Below are positions 15,712 through 25,449 of a stretch of 30,415 nt of DNA, piece after piece; within the stretch, counting starts at the first letter, position 1, and each line of letters begins with the position of its first letter. Source of the DNA: a virus; the IMG/VR virus record IMGVR_UViG_3300021961_000411, positions 1 to 30,415 of that record; one strand, given 5' to 3'. Made by a program: the position numbers and the translations under genes. Under the pieces are notes generated by a model. That model saw nothing but the letters and a program-made list of their open reading frames with translations, was not told the DNA's origin and did not search any database.

Positions 15712-16619
15712 TAACTAATAATATTTGTAAAGTTTTTACTAAAATCTATATTAGACCCCCTATCTTGTCTAACCTCATAAAGTAGTTCATTAAAGTTATC
15801 TCGTACTTCGAATAAGTTGTATTGTTTGTAAATGTTATTATTACTATCGTAAAGAGTATAAATTCCATCCTCCATACTCTTAGTTTGGTTTCCGTAAAGA
15901 GCAATTGCCATAGTATCCAAATCGTAGTCAGCCATTTGAATATCAATAGTTATTGGGTTAAAGAATGTGTTAGAAATAATTATACTTTGGTTTGGTTGAC
16001 CAATAAATGGAGTTGCCGTTGGTTTATTTGTCGGTGATGATGACGGTGATAACGTACAAAATACTAAATCACTTCCACTATCAACATAACGATATCTTAT
16101 TGCTTTTTGTGAAGAGTTAACTTGTTCTGTCACTACGGGTTCACAGAAAAAAGATGAAGTAACGATTCTATAAAAATTTGGTATTTTACTCCCATCCGAA
16201 TTAAGATATTCTACTCTAAATCCAACCAACCCTTGGTTTGTAAATTTATTTCTAAATTGTGCAGGTACTTGGTTTATGTCAATAATAATACCTTTAACAT
16301 TTGGTAGTGCGGATAAAACCCCACAATCGGTAATCGTTGTTCTAATTTCTGCAGGTTTAATATATAAAGTATAAATTCCTTTTTTGTTGAATTCACTTGC
16401 AGGAAGTTTTAAGTTATACAAACCACCAAGAACTTCTACACCTGTGTTACCACCTGTATCTGAATTATGGAAGTACGGTGTTAATATACTTTGTGAATTT
16501 AATTTTTTAAGTAAAAAGTTGTCAGTAACATCTCTACTCGGTGTGTAATGCAAAATAATATCAACATCAGCTGGTGATACATCAGAAGGTCTTACAATAC
16601 CATATGTTCCAAGTGCCAT
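15711..16619 (-). CDS. Putative tail/baseplate structural protein (302 aa)
   Basis: Not recognised as a named family. It begins MALGTYGIVRPSDVSPADVDI and reads as a beta-rich soluble protein without signal peptide or membrane segment. A loop at roughly 190-205 (SPSSSPTNKPTATPF) is a short version of the Pro-Thr linkers seen in neighbouring proteins and divides it into two halves. The C-terminal half contains DGIYTLYDSNNNIYKQYNL and ends with a charged segment. It lies between the PKD protein and the 1120-residue baseplate protein, with a one-base TAATG overlap to the latter, so a virion role is likely. A wedge accessory or connector for fibres is plausible. A 31-base leader with TATTTATA precedes the ATG. 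Confidence 0.8.
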   Translation of the reverse strand: MALGTYGIVRPSDVSPADVDIILHYTPSRDVTDNFLLKKLNSQSILTPYFHNSDTGGNTGVEVLGGLYNLKLPASEFNKKGIYTLYIKPAEIRTTITDCGVLSALPNVKGIIIDINQVPAQFRNKFTNQGLVGFRVEYLNSDGSKIPNFYRIVTSSFFCEPVVTEQVNSSQKAIRYRYVDSGSDLVFCTLSPSSSPTNKPTATPFIGQPNQSIIISNTFFNPITIDIQMADYDLDTMAIALYGNQTKSMEDGIYTLYDSNNNIYKQYNLFEVRDNFNELLYEVRQDRGSNIDFSKNFTNIIS

Positions 16620-16628
16620 TTTTTATTT

Positions 16629-16636
16629 TATAAATA
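16629..16636 (-). promoter_or_regulatory. TATTTATA element before the 302-aa gene
   Basis: On the coding strand the context ATAAACTATTTATA ends 9 bases before the ATG at 16619. It closely matches elements at 25391 and 27785 (ATAACTATTTATT). Candidate late-promoter or translation leader element. Confidence 0.33.
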
Positions 16637-16650
16637 GTTTATCTGTATTT

Positions 16651-17793
16651 TTATGCTTCATTAATTTTGAAGAATCCGTAACCGTATTGTTCTAAATCAC
16701 CTATATTGTCAACTTCACCCAACCTTTCTAACGCCTCAAATGCACTATATTTACCTCTTTCAACATAGATGTCTGTTTGTACTTGAGGTGCCATTACAAA
16801 GTCTAATAATTGTTCATTTTTAGTAATTACAGAAACATTTAAATCATTAACAGTTAACCCATTACTATTCATTACATAAAAAGTTTTTCCATCAGGTAAA
16901 TCAAAATATGTTATGTTTTCAATAGTATAACCTGTAATTCCGTTTTGTATAGAATCTATTTGTCCGTACACTTGGTTGTTTTTAGTAAACACATAACCAA
17001 CAGTAAACGGGTTAGGTCCATATCTTTTTAAATCTTGTATTTTAGATTTAGTATAACCCGATACAACAAAAGGTACTGTTGTCCAGTTTGAAGACGCTTG
17101 ATAATTTGCATTATTTATAGCATCTAATGGGAATATATAATTTGAAGAAATTGGTATATTAGCCCAATTACCTCCTTGTGGTGTAAATACTATTGTACCA
17201 TTGGGGTTAGGTACAAACGCGTTTAATAACGGTATAGTTATAGGTTTAGATATCGTAGTAACTCCCCAAGGATTTGCACCTGATAATGTTATTACATAAT
17301 TTCCAGAGTTGGCGTATACGTGATTTTGTTGTGTTGAACTTAATTGTTGAGATGCAGTTCCATCCCCCCAATCAACACTAAATGTTGTAAAATCTAAATA
17401 ACTTTCAGTAAAATCACCAGATGTATTATATAAACTCACAGAAAATAAGTTTGTACTGTTATCCCCTGAATATAAAAAATTAGTAACAATATCTTTTTGG
17501 TACATCAATCCGTCAAACTCTGAATAATAACCTATATCGTTGTATGTTTGAGTAAACATTACCGGTAATGTCAAACCCGTAAGTAATGATGAACCATTAG
17601 TACCTCCACTTAAAATTTCAGACATACCCGAATAAACAACATAATTCTGAGTAATCGCAGTAAATGGTGTTGATGATGTAGGTATCCCATTTGAAGGTAA
17701 ATCATAAATGGTCGACGCAGTGTATACTGAAGCAAACAAATCATTTGCTAAAACTTCTGGTGATATTTTTAAACTAAATTTTTCTGATTCCAT
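16651..17793 (-). CDS. PKD-domain virion structural protein (380 aa)
   Basis: Probable tail or baseplate protein carrying a PKD (Ig-like) domain at about 136-185. VDWGDGTASQQ, then NHVYANSGNYVITLSGANPWG, has the family's WGDG turn, the 'H.Y...G.Y.VTL' strand pair and the closing Asn. PKD domains generally mediate protein or carbohydrate contacts at surfaces. The N-terminal 130 residues and the C-terminal 190 are not recognised; the latter ends with ERGKYSAFEALERLGEVDNI, which looks helical and may be the attachment part. Its ATG overlaps the TAA of the 281-residue gene by one base. Virion role inferred from the contiguous structural operon. Confidence 0.82.
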   Translation of the reverse strand: MESEKFSLKISPEVLANDLFASVYTASTIYDLPSNGIPTSSTPFTAITQNYVVYSGMSEILSGGTNGSSLLTGLTLPVMFTQTYNDIGYYSEFDGLMYQKDIVTNFLYSGDNSTNLFSVSLYNTSGDFTESYLDFTTFSVDWGDGTASQQLSSTQQNHVYANSGNYVITLSGANPWGVTTISKPITIPLLNAFVPNPNGTIVFTPQGGNWANIPISSNYIFPLDAINNANYQASSNWTTVPFVVSGYTKSKIQDLKRYGPNPFTVGYVFTKNNQVYGQIDSIQNGITGYTIENITYFDLPDGKTFYVMNSNGLTVNDLNVSVITKNEQLLDFVMAPQVQTDIYVERGKYSAFEALERLGEVDNIGDLEQYGYGFFKINEA

Positions 17794-18638
17794 TATGGGT
17801 TAATATATTCATACCAAGTTATAGCATCTGTCGCTGTTTGACCCACACCAACCCTTACAGTCCCTAATGTTTCTCTATATATTTTATAGTCATAATTAGC
17901 ATAGTCAAAAGTTACTTTATAATAAAAATATGTTTCTTTATCAAAGTTGTATTGGTTTGGTCCACTGAAGTTTGATTGTGGTTCATTTATCATTCTAACA
18001 AACTGTCCTTTTTTTGCGTTAAAAAACTTACAAGACATATAAAAATCAGTTTGAGAAATGTACGATTGATTTTTTAACCAATAAAAGAAAAATCCTTCTT
18101 TATCTTGTCCCGTGTAATCCAAAACATATTTTGGTTTTTTAACCATAACATTTGTTGGGTTCAATGGTGGTCCAATAGTGCCAGGTTCTTTTTGTCCTTG
18201 TTGTGTTGGTAGAACCACACTAAAAAGTATTTTTTGACTTTCACTTGTTTTACTATCATAGAAGTCTAGTTTGAAAAAAGACCCTTTGAATGAATTTGAA
18301 AAATAATAAATTTCAGAGTTAGTAAAGGTTGCATATTCATAATCATCTAACCAATCTGTAGACGATGGTGGATTCAAAATAAAATCAGTTGGTAGGTTTG
18401 GATTAAAAAAATTAAAGATATAACTAATTTCAGTTTTTTCAGGGTCATTATCCCAAGGAGCATGAGCAAATCTACCAATTTCAAAATCCTCTATACCGTT
18501 TAAAACTTGTTGTAACGCACTTTTTTCAAATTCTTCAACAGCCTGTTCTCTACCTTCCATATCAAAAGTTATTTCAATGGGGATATTAATTTCAGTATCG
18601 TTAGGATTTAAAGTAAATCTATAATAGTTATTATTCAC
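17793..18638 (-). CDS. Putative tail/baseplate structural protein (281 aa), GTG start
   Basis: Not recognised as a named family. It is an aromatic-rich soluble protein with many Phe/Tyr, acidic patches near 65-110 and no signal or membrane segment. The start codon at 18638-18636 is GTG and overlaps the end of the 583-residue gene by 8 bases; no nearby in-frame ATG would give a better start, the first internal Met being at about residue 27. It is followed by the PKD protein with a one-base overlap. These overlaps place it in one translationally coupled block with proteins that are clearly virion structural, so a tail/baseplate role is the best inference. Confidence 0.78.
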   Translation of the reverse strand: MNNNYYRFTLNPNDTEINIPIEITFDMEGREQAVEEFEKSALQQVLNGIEDFEIGRFAHAPWDNDPEKTEISYIFNFFNPNLPTDFILNPPSSTDWLDDYEYATFTNSEIYYFSNSFKGSFFKLDFYDSKTSESQKILFSVVLPTQQGQKEPGTIGPPLNPTNVMVKKPKYVLDYTGQDKEGFFFYWLKNQSYISQTDFYMSCKFFNAKKGQFVRMINEPQSNFSGPNQYNFDKETYFYYKVTFDYANYDYKIYRETLGTVRVGVGQTATDAITWYEYINP

Positions 18639-20382
18639 AATCGTCTACTAATGGTTCGTTTATAATTGTTGTAACAATTTCTGTACTTCTTTGTATTGGT
18701 TTTTGTAAAAACAAAACAGATTTAAATGGGTAGTGCGCACCATTTACAAATGGATAATCAACACCTAAACCTTCCGAATCAATAAACCCATATGAATATA
18801 TATCTCTCCAAAAAAATGTTTGTTCGTACTGTGAAAACCAAGCGTATGTTGGTATATTTTCTGTGTTGGTTGAGGAACCGAATTCTACATAATCACTAAA
18901 AACTCTTATAGGGATAGATGTGTGTGGTTCATAGGCGTATCCACTTGGTAGATTTACTGGTGAGTTATCTAAAAAGTAAGCGTTATTGAAAGAATATTTA
19001 TGGTACAAGGGTGATAACACATACTCCTCTTGCTCAATAAAATTATATTCACAAAAATCACCTTTTAATATATCACCTTCACTTAAAAAATCATTATAAT
19101 AAAAATACTGACCACTACCTTGTGGTTGTTCGTAAAAATTTAATGGTATATTATCTTTATTTGTTGTATTAAAATGGTCCCACCAAGTATCAACAGAGTT
19201 TTCTAAGAAGTTAAAACTCCATCCTATGTCAATTGCGGTTGGTGTGTTACTTGCATTGATTGCAGGTGGATTAAACCAACCCATATAACCCCTTTGTATT
19301 GCAGTTAAAAATAGTTGTGTAATCGGTTTACCATTATTATCTTTATAACCATTGATTGAAATGTCTTTATTAAGTGTAAAACTAAACGTTTTGGAACCTT
19401 CTTTAACTGAAATCCTTTGCGTATTGTTTGGCGTTAAAGCGGAAAATTCTAATTTTGTTTTAGTACTAAATGGATTATTTTCAAAACCAGCCTGATTGAT
19501 TATAAAATCTTTGTGTTCAGCTATTACTTTATGTAATCTTACATAATAAATTGATTTTGTTTCACCACTGTTCACAATATTAGAAACCCTTTTAAATGTA
19601 CCGTAAAAACCTGTCGTCGTTTGGTTAGTGGGAAATTTCAAATTAAATATTGTAAATACTTTTTCTTCTGAACGATAAGACCCATCACCAAGTGAAAATA
19701 CTTGATAAAGTTTCTTTCCGTTTAAACCTCCAGGGACTAAGGGTATTTCTAATTCAACCCATTCACCTACAGATAAATTATGTTTTGTCCCACAATAAAA
19801 ATACACAACATTTTTACCATCAAATTGACCTGTATCCATCACAAATGGTATACCGTCAGAAGCAGTAAAGTTTACTGTGACCCCATACTTTTCATTCGTA
19901 TAGGCCATTGGTTGTGTTGTATCACTACTAAATGGGTATGTTAAATTTAACATCCAATTATATGAAGTTGCGCTTTTTGTAATAAAGTTTCTATGTCCTG
20001 TTATCGCACTATATCTAATAAATGTAAACTCATCAAACTGCGGATAACCTTCCCACGCAACGTTTGAGCCAGGTAAAAGGTTTGATGTGGCGTTTGCAAT
20101 TTCATTAGTATAATAAAGTATATTTTTAAACGGTGTGTATGAGCAGGCACCTGATACTGAATTTTTAAAAACGTTTGTAATTTTACCAGAAATTCTAAAT
20201 ACGTCACTAACCTGTCTTTCAGTATCAAACTGCTGTGCCAAATTTAAAGTTAAAGACCTATCACCTTCAACCATAGTTCTCATATCCCCAATCAAAGGTG
20301 GTTGAATCCAAATATCTTTGTCTGAGTTTCCAGCAAACTGTTTTGAACCTAAAACTATTAATATTTCGTTTTCATTAGACAT
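18631..20382 (-). CDS. Putative baseplate/tail structural protein (583 aa)
   Basis: Not recognised as a named family. It opens MSNENEILIVLGSKQFAGNSDKDIWIQPPL and is beta-rich and aromatic-rich throughout, with isolated cysteines and no membrane segment or enzymatic motif. Segments such as YFYCGTKHNLSVGEWVELEIP look like beta-sandwich repeats used in baseplate and fibre proteins. Its ATG overlaps the end of the 1667-residue gene by 8 bases, and its own 3' end overlaps the 281-residue gene by 8 bases. The coupling to the giant baseplate protein suggests a wedge or peripheral baseplate role. T4 gene order would put a gp8-like protein about here, but I see no sequence support for that name. Confidence 0.78.
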   Translation of the reverse strand: MSNENEILIVLGSKQFAGNSDKDIWIQPPLIGDMRTMVEGDRSLTLNLAQQFDTERQVSDVFRISGKITNVFKNSVSGACSYTPFKNILYYTNEIANATSNLLPGSNVAWEGYPQFDEFTFIRYSAITGHRNFITKSATSYNWMLNLTYPFSSDTTQPMAYTNEKYGVTVNFTASDGIPFVMDTGQFDGKNVVYFYCGTKHNLSVGEWVELEIPLVPGGLNGKKLYQVFSLGDGSYRSEEKVFTIFNLKFPTNQTTTGFYGTFKRVSNIVNSGETKSIYYVRLHKVIAEHKDFIINQAGFENNPFSTKTKLEFSALTPNNTQRISVKEGSKTFSFTLNKDISINGYKDNNGKPITQLFLTAIQRGYMGWFNPPAINASNTPTAIDIGWSFNFLENSVDTWWDHFNTTNKDNIPLNFYEQPQGSGQYFYYNDFLSEGDILKGDFCEYNFIEQEEYVLSPLYHKYSFNNAYFLDNSPVNLPSGYAYEPHTSIPIRVFSDYVEFGSSTNTENIPTYAWFSQYEQTFFWRDIYSYGFIDSEGLGVDYPFVNGAHYPFKSVLFLQKPIQRSTEIVTTIINEPLVDDCE

Positions 20383-23300
20383 CCTGATTAAAAATAAATT
20401 TTGTTATATACCTGTTAATTGCACTCTTACCTTTATTAAGACCAAAATAGAAATGATATGGAGCACCAACTAAGAAACTATTTGATTGCCCAGGTGGGAT
20501 AGTTATATCGTTACCCGATGCATTTGAGTTATAAATAAACCCTTTTTGTCCACTATTTAAATTGTTAAAGTATTGCGATAATGGTGCATATTTAAAACTT
20601 AATCCTTGGTATTTTTGTTTGTAAAATCCTCCACCTATTAAATTAGTATTCCAATCATTAATATCGGAACCAAAAATAGTTGGGACTTGTTGTTGGTTAA
20701 GTTGCCATTGGTAGAATGGTACTTCTTGTGTTTTAGGGTAACCAAAGAAATTTGTAAGTTGTGGTGTGAATGTCGTAACACCAGGTGATAATTCTACCCT
20801 GTTTTCGGTACTAGATGTGAAGAATACTCCTAATGTTGCCGGTCCCGATGTTGCAATATATATATCATTTACACCATCATATTCATCCTCACTAAACCCT
20901 TCAACACCATACTCAGAGTTAATACTAAATAACTGTGTTAAATCACCATCCAATCTATCATCACTTCTTGAAAACATTTTATTGATGGATGCATCACCTA
21001 AACCTAATAACGCACCTAAGAAATTCGTATTTATTAAACGTGATATAATAAATAATTGTAATAAATCAGATGTGTCATTAAATGATGTGGATTTTATCGT
21101 ATCTACCAAATATCCTTGAAGATTTGGGTTTGCACAAATTTCAAAGGTAAATTCATCTCTTGGTCCTAAATCCATTATAGTTGTTGGGAACATAATGTTT
21201 CTATCATTAGCACCTCCAAAATCAACCGGTGCTGGCGTTGGGTTTGAGTATGTACCTTGTTGTGGTACTTGACCTATAAAATTAGTACCATTGTATGGTG
21301 TTGAGCGATAAAAGAATGAATTAGTTGAACCTGAAGTGTAAAAAATTGGTCCTTGTCCCGGTCTCACATTACTTTCATATGTACCACAATACTTATATGA
21401 TTTTGGTTGACCTAATATTGAAGTTATCGTTTGTTTTTTAAACGAGAACATATATAACGTACCATTAACCCAATTGTTTTGGAAGACGTGTGAAAAAATA
21501 CCTCTACAAGCCCCAAACATCATTCTAAATCTAGCTTTCCATTCGGAGAAGTTTTCTAAATCTTTACCAATGTTTGCAACATATGGTTTTTGAATAAATT
21601 GGTAACACCCTGATTTTATTCTTACAGGGTTTTGATTTTCAGCACAAGGTGATAAAACAGTAAAAGTATTTGTTGCCGGGTCAATTTGGTAACAATCTAA
21701 AGGTACCATCCCCGCACAATCAAAAGTAGATAATACACTACTTGCGGTTGTTTGTGGGCCATCAGGTCCAAAGTCTTGTGCATTATTAGTCGTATCAGTG
21801 GCAGTTACTGAAAATACAGTAGAAGGTCCACTATTATTATTAATGTACATCGAAAATTTATCATTTTGATGTAATAACATTGAACGAGTGCCGAATGTCT
21901 GTTGTACATCAGATGTTGGTAATCTATCTGACCTTAATAATAATTTAGGGTTCGCCCCTGATGGTATAGTATAAGAAATTGAACCATAAACAGGACTATA
22001 TAATCTACCATTATAGTTACTAAATGCAGTAATCGTGTTGTTATTAACACTATTACTTGACGCCATTAAAGCCCCACCTTCAACTCTCCCCTGATATGAT
22101 GTCCCGTAGAATCTTATCTGTTGTGTTCCGTTTCCATTATCATCAATACCTAAACCACTTGCAGTGTATGTTGATAAAGGAAGTCCACCATTTGCAGTAA
22201 TGGTGTTAGTAGATTTATCTAAAGATGAATAATATCTAATATTATTAGATGTAACTGAACTAAATTGTGTACCTGTATTAAAATTGAATGGTTGGTGGTA
22301 AAGTTTTGATGTGGCGTAAGCAACACTGTGTGATTCAGGTGTTTTACCATCATACCACCAAGTACCAGAACCTGAGTTTGGTTGAATTGGTATATTCATA
22401 TAGAATTGTCCTGAAACTTTTGGTCCTTGTCCAAAACTATAACCAAATAGTCTTGATAAATCATACTCGATATTTTGTGTATCGGTATAAGGGTCAACAC
22501 CCCTTACTAAAAATAAAATTTCTAAATTTTTCCAATTACTCCCCATTATTGTAAGTGGGTTAATTACTTCATTTCTAAATTGTCCATTATCGCCAATACC
22601 TGAGTTATCTTCGTATGTAATTCTTTGTAATTTATTTAAAATATACTTTCTAATGATATTTGTAGTATCTAATTGTGAGTTAGGGTTTGGTTGGTTGTTT
22701 AACTTAATTCCATTTGTCTGTAAATCCAAATCATTTAAAGTCATACCTGTTACTACTTGGAAATATTCTATACCCGTTTTATAAAGATATTCTTTTCCGT
22801 CAGTATTACCTGTGATTTGAACTTGTACCGTCTGTGGGTTTCCATTTTGATTGATGTATGTTATTGGTACTGTAGTTGATAATTGTGTACTACCCGTAAT
22901 TGAATTACTACCGAATTGATTTGTAACAGAAGCTCCTGTTATGTTAATATCATTAATATTGTCAGGGTTTGTGAAAGTTACCAAACTACCAGATGTCATT
23001 TGTGATATCGTATTTTGGTCAACAACCAACATCATAATATTATCATAGATTGGAGGGTTGTTGGTATTAATTGTTGTTTTAATAACATTTGGTGCGGTAG
23101 TATCGAAATATCTTATTCTAAGGTTTGCTAAGTTAAATGATTGAGATAATGTTACGTCTCTATTTGGAAAATACTTATCTTCAGAAAATTTAGTAACTAC
23201 AGGCATCCCTATTTCAGGCGCAGTTGGGTATCCCGCAATACCATATCGTATACCAAAACTATCTGCTTGATATTTTGTATTTCTTTTATTTTCTGTTCCT

Positions 23301-25378
23301 GAATAACTTTCAGGGTCTATAGTACAGAAATATGTTGGGTAACCTGATTGTAATATTTGGTCCCCATTTGAATCAAAGTTACAAAGATTGGTGTTTGGCG
23401 CACTAAGAAATAGTTGATTTGAGTTTGTGTCCGCTAGAATGGAACCATTAGTTCTACTGTTTACAGTATACTTACCTATTTTCGCCTCTTGATTACCTCC
23501 ACCTCCAAAAATATTACCTTGGACCTCGTCCATCTGTAAATCATCTGTATCACAAGGACACGCCTCACAATCAGGATATGACATCATCGGTAATGTTATC
23601 CCTTTAAACTTAAATTTAACCAGCATTGGTGCGACTTTAATTGCGAATAGGGTTGCTGCAGCTGCTAATATTAAAGCAACCGCGGCATATACAACAATCA
23701 AACCTACCGCAGGAAATGCTGCCACGGCAGCAATACCAAATTGTACCGCCTGAAATAAAAGGTAGGCGGGAAACATAATTGCAATAACCCACTTTAATAT
23801 TGGCCAAGCTAATGCCAAAACGTGAAGAACGGGTATTAAAGCTACAAAAACAGGAGTAAGAATGGTTACAAGTAGATTGAATAAGAAAAATATAAAGTCG
23901 AAGTTTTTTACACCGTCATTAACTGGAAATCTATTAGTTGTCGTTGTACATGTTCTATCTGTAATTTCTTTTATTCCTAAATGTCTACTTCTATTGTAAC
24001 CCCACTTCCATCTATCTAAGAAATTGGCGATTGTATAAACTTTATTATAATTAAACTCATAAAATCTATCTTCACAATTAATAGCTTCATTAATCATTTG
24101 CTGACCAATAGTTGTGTTACTATCACCGTAGTCATTCCAATCTAAACTGAAGGCATATGACTGTAATTGTGCAGCTGACCCAGCAGGTGGATTTATACTT
24201 GTCCACCCCCATTCTTTAATGTTAGGTACTAAATAATCAGCCCTTAAAATATTATTTTCTAAACCATCTTCGTTTTGATATTTTATTCTAAAACGGTACT
24301 TCGCCTTTGTTGGTATACCAACAGATGGGTCATTAGATAATATTTGTTCTCCAAATTCATTTGTTGTTACATAATCCAAGTTCATTGGTACCTCAACTAA
24401 CCAAGTACCATCGTCGTCAATAACTTTACCCCCTTCAGGTAACGTATATTGTTCTAATATAGGCCTACCATCAACATCATAATTAATTGTTTGTCTAATA
24501 GCTAATATTGTTCCTGAACCAGTAACCAAATCACAAAGATTACCTGAATCTTTTTTTGGTTTACAATTTGTTTTTAAAAAGTCTTCGTCTGCGGTTGAAA
24601 ATATAGACCCCATAAAAACCGCATGAGGTTTAATATCAATTCCAAATTCCCTTAAATCAAAATCCGCTCTTGTTATACCAATATTACATATTTCATTTTC
24701 ACCCCAAAAAGAAGTAACTTCAATATCTTGTTTGATATTAACTAATTGTGGTAACGAGTCTAAATCTGTTGATGATTTAAACTGGTCCCCATCAAACTGT
24801 TCTGCGGTTGCAAGACCTGACCTAATCAAATCAGCAGGTCTTAATGAAAAACAACCGATGTTTGATAAATCTAAATCTAAAACTAAGGTTTGGATACCGA
24901 GTGGTGCCCCAATTATCATAAAATCACCACTTTCATTTGTTTTTACCGTGAACTTATAATACTTTTCGTAAACCTCTAAGACTTCGGTTCTTGTAAGAAT
25001 ATCTTCTCTATCGGGAAATGTTCCTGTTGGTTTGTGCCCACTGTATTCTTGTCTGTATGGTAAAAGATTATAACGATACCCATCTTCATTTTTAGTGTCT
25101 GTTGATGTATATGGATAAAGTGTTGATATTACAGGGTCGTTTTCATCAATAGCATCAAGCGGAACAAATATAGAAACATTAGCATTAGGTATACCGTACC
25201 CACCATTAACTATGACTCTACCAGCAACCACACCATAATCGGCACAGAATCTAGTATAGACATCTTCTTGCCTTAATTTTAAAGAAAGTATTTCTAAAAA
25301 GTCAAAATCTTGATTTATATTGACTCTAATATTTTTGTCCGTACCCGGTGCTGTTCTTATCCTATAACTTTTCGTCAT
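20375..25378 (-). CDS. Giant baseplate-region protein with internal hydrophobic helices (1667 aa)
   Basis: Large virion protein encoded immediately after the gp25- and gp6-like wedge genes, the position of gp7 in T4; homology to gp7 is not evident. Residues 53-75 (GRVIVNGGYGIPNANVSIF) and 140-172 (FTVKTNESGDFMIIGAPLG) together resemble a carboxypeptidase regulatory-like Ig domain with a long insert. Residues 493-585 are strikingly hydrophobic (for example FNLLVTILTPVFVALIPVL and YAAVALILAAAATLFAI), enough for three or four membrane-spanning helices, and are followed by a CEACPCDTDD cysteine cluster near 603. The remaining 1050 residues are Asn/Thr/Gly-rich and beta-rich, with a Trp-containing segment (NFSEWKARFRMMFGACRG) late in the protein. 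No lysozyme or peptidase motif was seen. It could be a baseplate protein that also contacts or inserts into the host membrane. Confidence 0.85.
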   Translation of the reverse strand: MTKSYRIRTAPGTDKNIRVNINQDFDFLEILSLKLRQEDVYTRFCADYGVVAGRVIVNGGYGIPNANVSIFVPLDAIDENDPVISTLYPYTSTDTKNEDGYRYNLLPYRQEYSGHKPTGTFPDREDILTRTEVLEVYEKYYKFTVKTNESGDFMIIGAPLGIQTLVLDLDLSNIGCFSLRPADLIRSGLATAEQFDGDQFKSSTDLDSLPQLVNIKQDIEVTSFWGENEICNIGITRADFDLREFGIDIKPHAVFMGSIFSTADEDFLKTNCKPKKDSGNLCDLVTGSGTILAIRQTINYDVDGRPILEQYTLPEGGKVIDDDGTWLVEVPMNLDYVTTNEFGEQILSNDPSVGIPTKAKYRFRIKYQNEDGLENNILRADYLVPNIKEWGWTSINPPAGSAAQLQSYAFSLDWNDYGDSNTTIGQQMINEAINCEDRFYEFNYNKVYTIANFLDRWKWGYNRSRHLGIKEITDRTCTTTTNRFPVNDGVKNFDFIFFLFNLLVTILTPVFVALIPVLHVLALAWPILKWVIAIMFPAYLLFQAVQFGIAAVAAFPAVGLIVVYAAVALILAAAATLFAIKVAPMLVKFKFKGITLPMMSYPDCEACPCDTDDLQMDEVQGNIFGGGGNQEAKIGKYTVNSRTNGSILADTNSNQLFLSAPNTNLCNFDSNGDQILQSGYPTYFCTIDPESYSGTENKRNTKYQADSFGIRYGIAGYPTAPEIGMPVVTKFSEDKYFPNRDVTLSQSFNLANLRIRYFDTTAPNVIKTTINTNNPPIYDNIMMLVVDQNTISQMTSGSLVTFTNPDNINDINITGASVTNQFGSNSITGSTQLSTTVPITYINQNGNPQTVQVQITGNTDGKEYLYKTGIEYFQVVTGMTLNDLDLQTNGIKLNNQPNPNSQLDTTNIIRKYILNKLQRITYEDNSGIGDNGQFRNEVINPLTIMGSNWKNLEILFLVRGVDPYTDTQNIEYDLSRLFGYSFGQGPKVSGQFYMNIPIQPNSGSGTWWYDGKTPESHSVAYATSKLYHQPFNFNTGTQFSSVTSNNIRYYSSLDKSTNTITANGGLPLSTYTASGLGIDDNGNGTQQIRFYGTSYQGRVEGGALMASSNSVNNNTITAFSNYNGRLYSPVYGSISYTIPSGANPKLLLRSDRLPTSDVQQTFGTRSMLLHQNDKFSMYINNNSGPSTVFSVTATDTTNNAQDFGPDGPQTTASSVLSTFDCAGMVPLDCYQIDPATNTFTVLSPCAENQNPVRIKSGCYQFIQKPYVANIGKDLENFSEWKARFRMMFGACRGIFSHVFQNNWVNGTLYMFSFKKQTITSILGQPKSYKYCGTYESNVRPGQGPIFYTSGSTNSFFYRSTPYNGTNFIGQVPQQGTYSNPTPAPVDFGGANDRNIMFPTTIMDLGPRDEFTFEICANPNLQGYLVDTIKSTSFNDTSDLLQLFIISRLINTNFLGALLGLGDASINKMFSRSDDRLDGDLTQLFSINSEYGVEGFSEDEYDGVNDIYIATSGPATLGVFFTSSTENRVELSPGVTTFTPQLTNFFGYPKTQEVPFYQWQLNQQQVPTIFGSDINDWNTNLIGGGFYKQKYQGLSFKYAPLSQYFNNLNSGQKGFIYNSNASGNDITIPPGQSNSFLVGAPYHFYFGLNKGKSAINRYITKFIFNQDV

Positions 25379-25390
25379 TAGTCTTTTAAA

Positions 25391-25403
25391 AATAAATAGT
25401 TAT
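25391..25403 (-). promoter_or_regulatory. ATAACTATTTATT element before the 1667-aa gene
   Basis: This 13-base sequence is identical to the one at 27785-27797 before the gp25-like gene and sits in the 71-base gap after the gp6-like gene, 12 bases before the ATG. Its ends are partly self-complementary. Candidate promoter or leader element. Confidence 0.35.
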
Positions 25404-25449
25404 TTTACCCATTTTAAAAGTAGGTAAGACACGTAGGAAATAAATAATC

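Noticed and set aside
22288-22554. Plus-strand open frame of 88 codons
   Set aside because: Antisense to the 1667-aa protein with low-complexity composition and no recognisable motif.
20375-25378. Tape-measure protein assignment for the 1667-aa gene
   Set aside because: Hydrophobic helices would fit, but there is no long coiled-coil content, the protein is mostly beta-type, and its place after gp6 is wrong for a tape measure.
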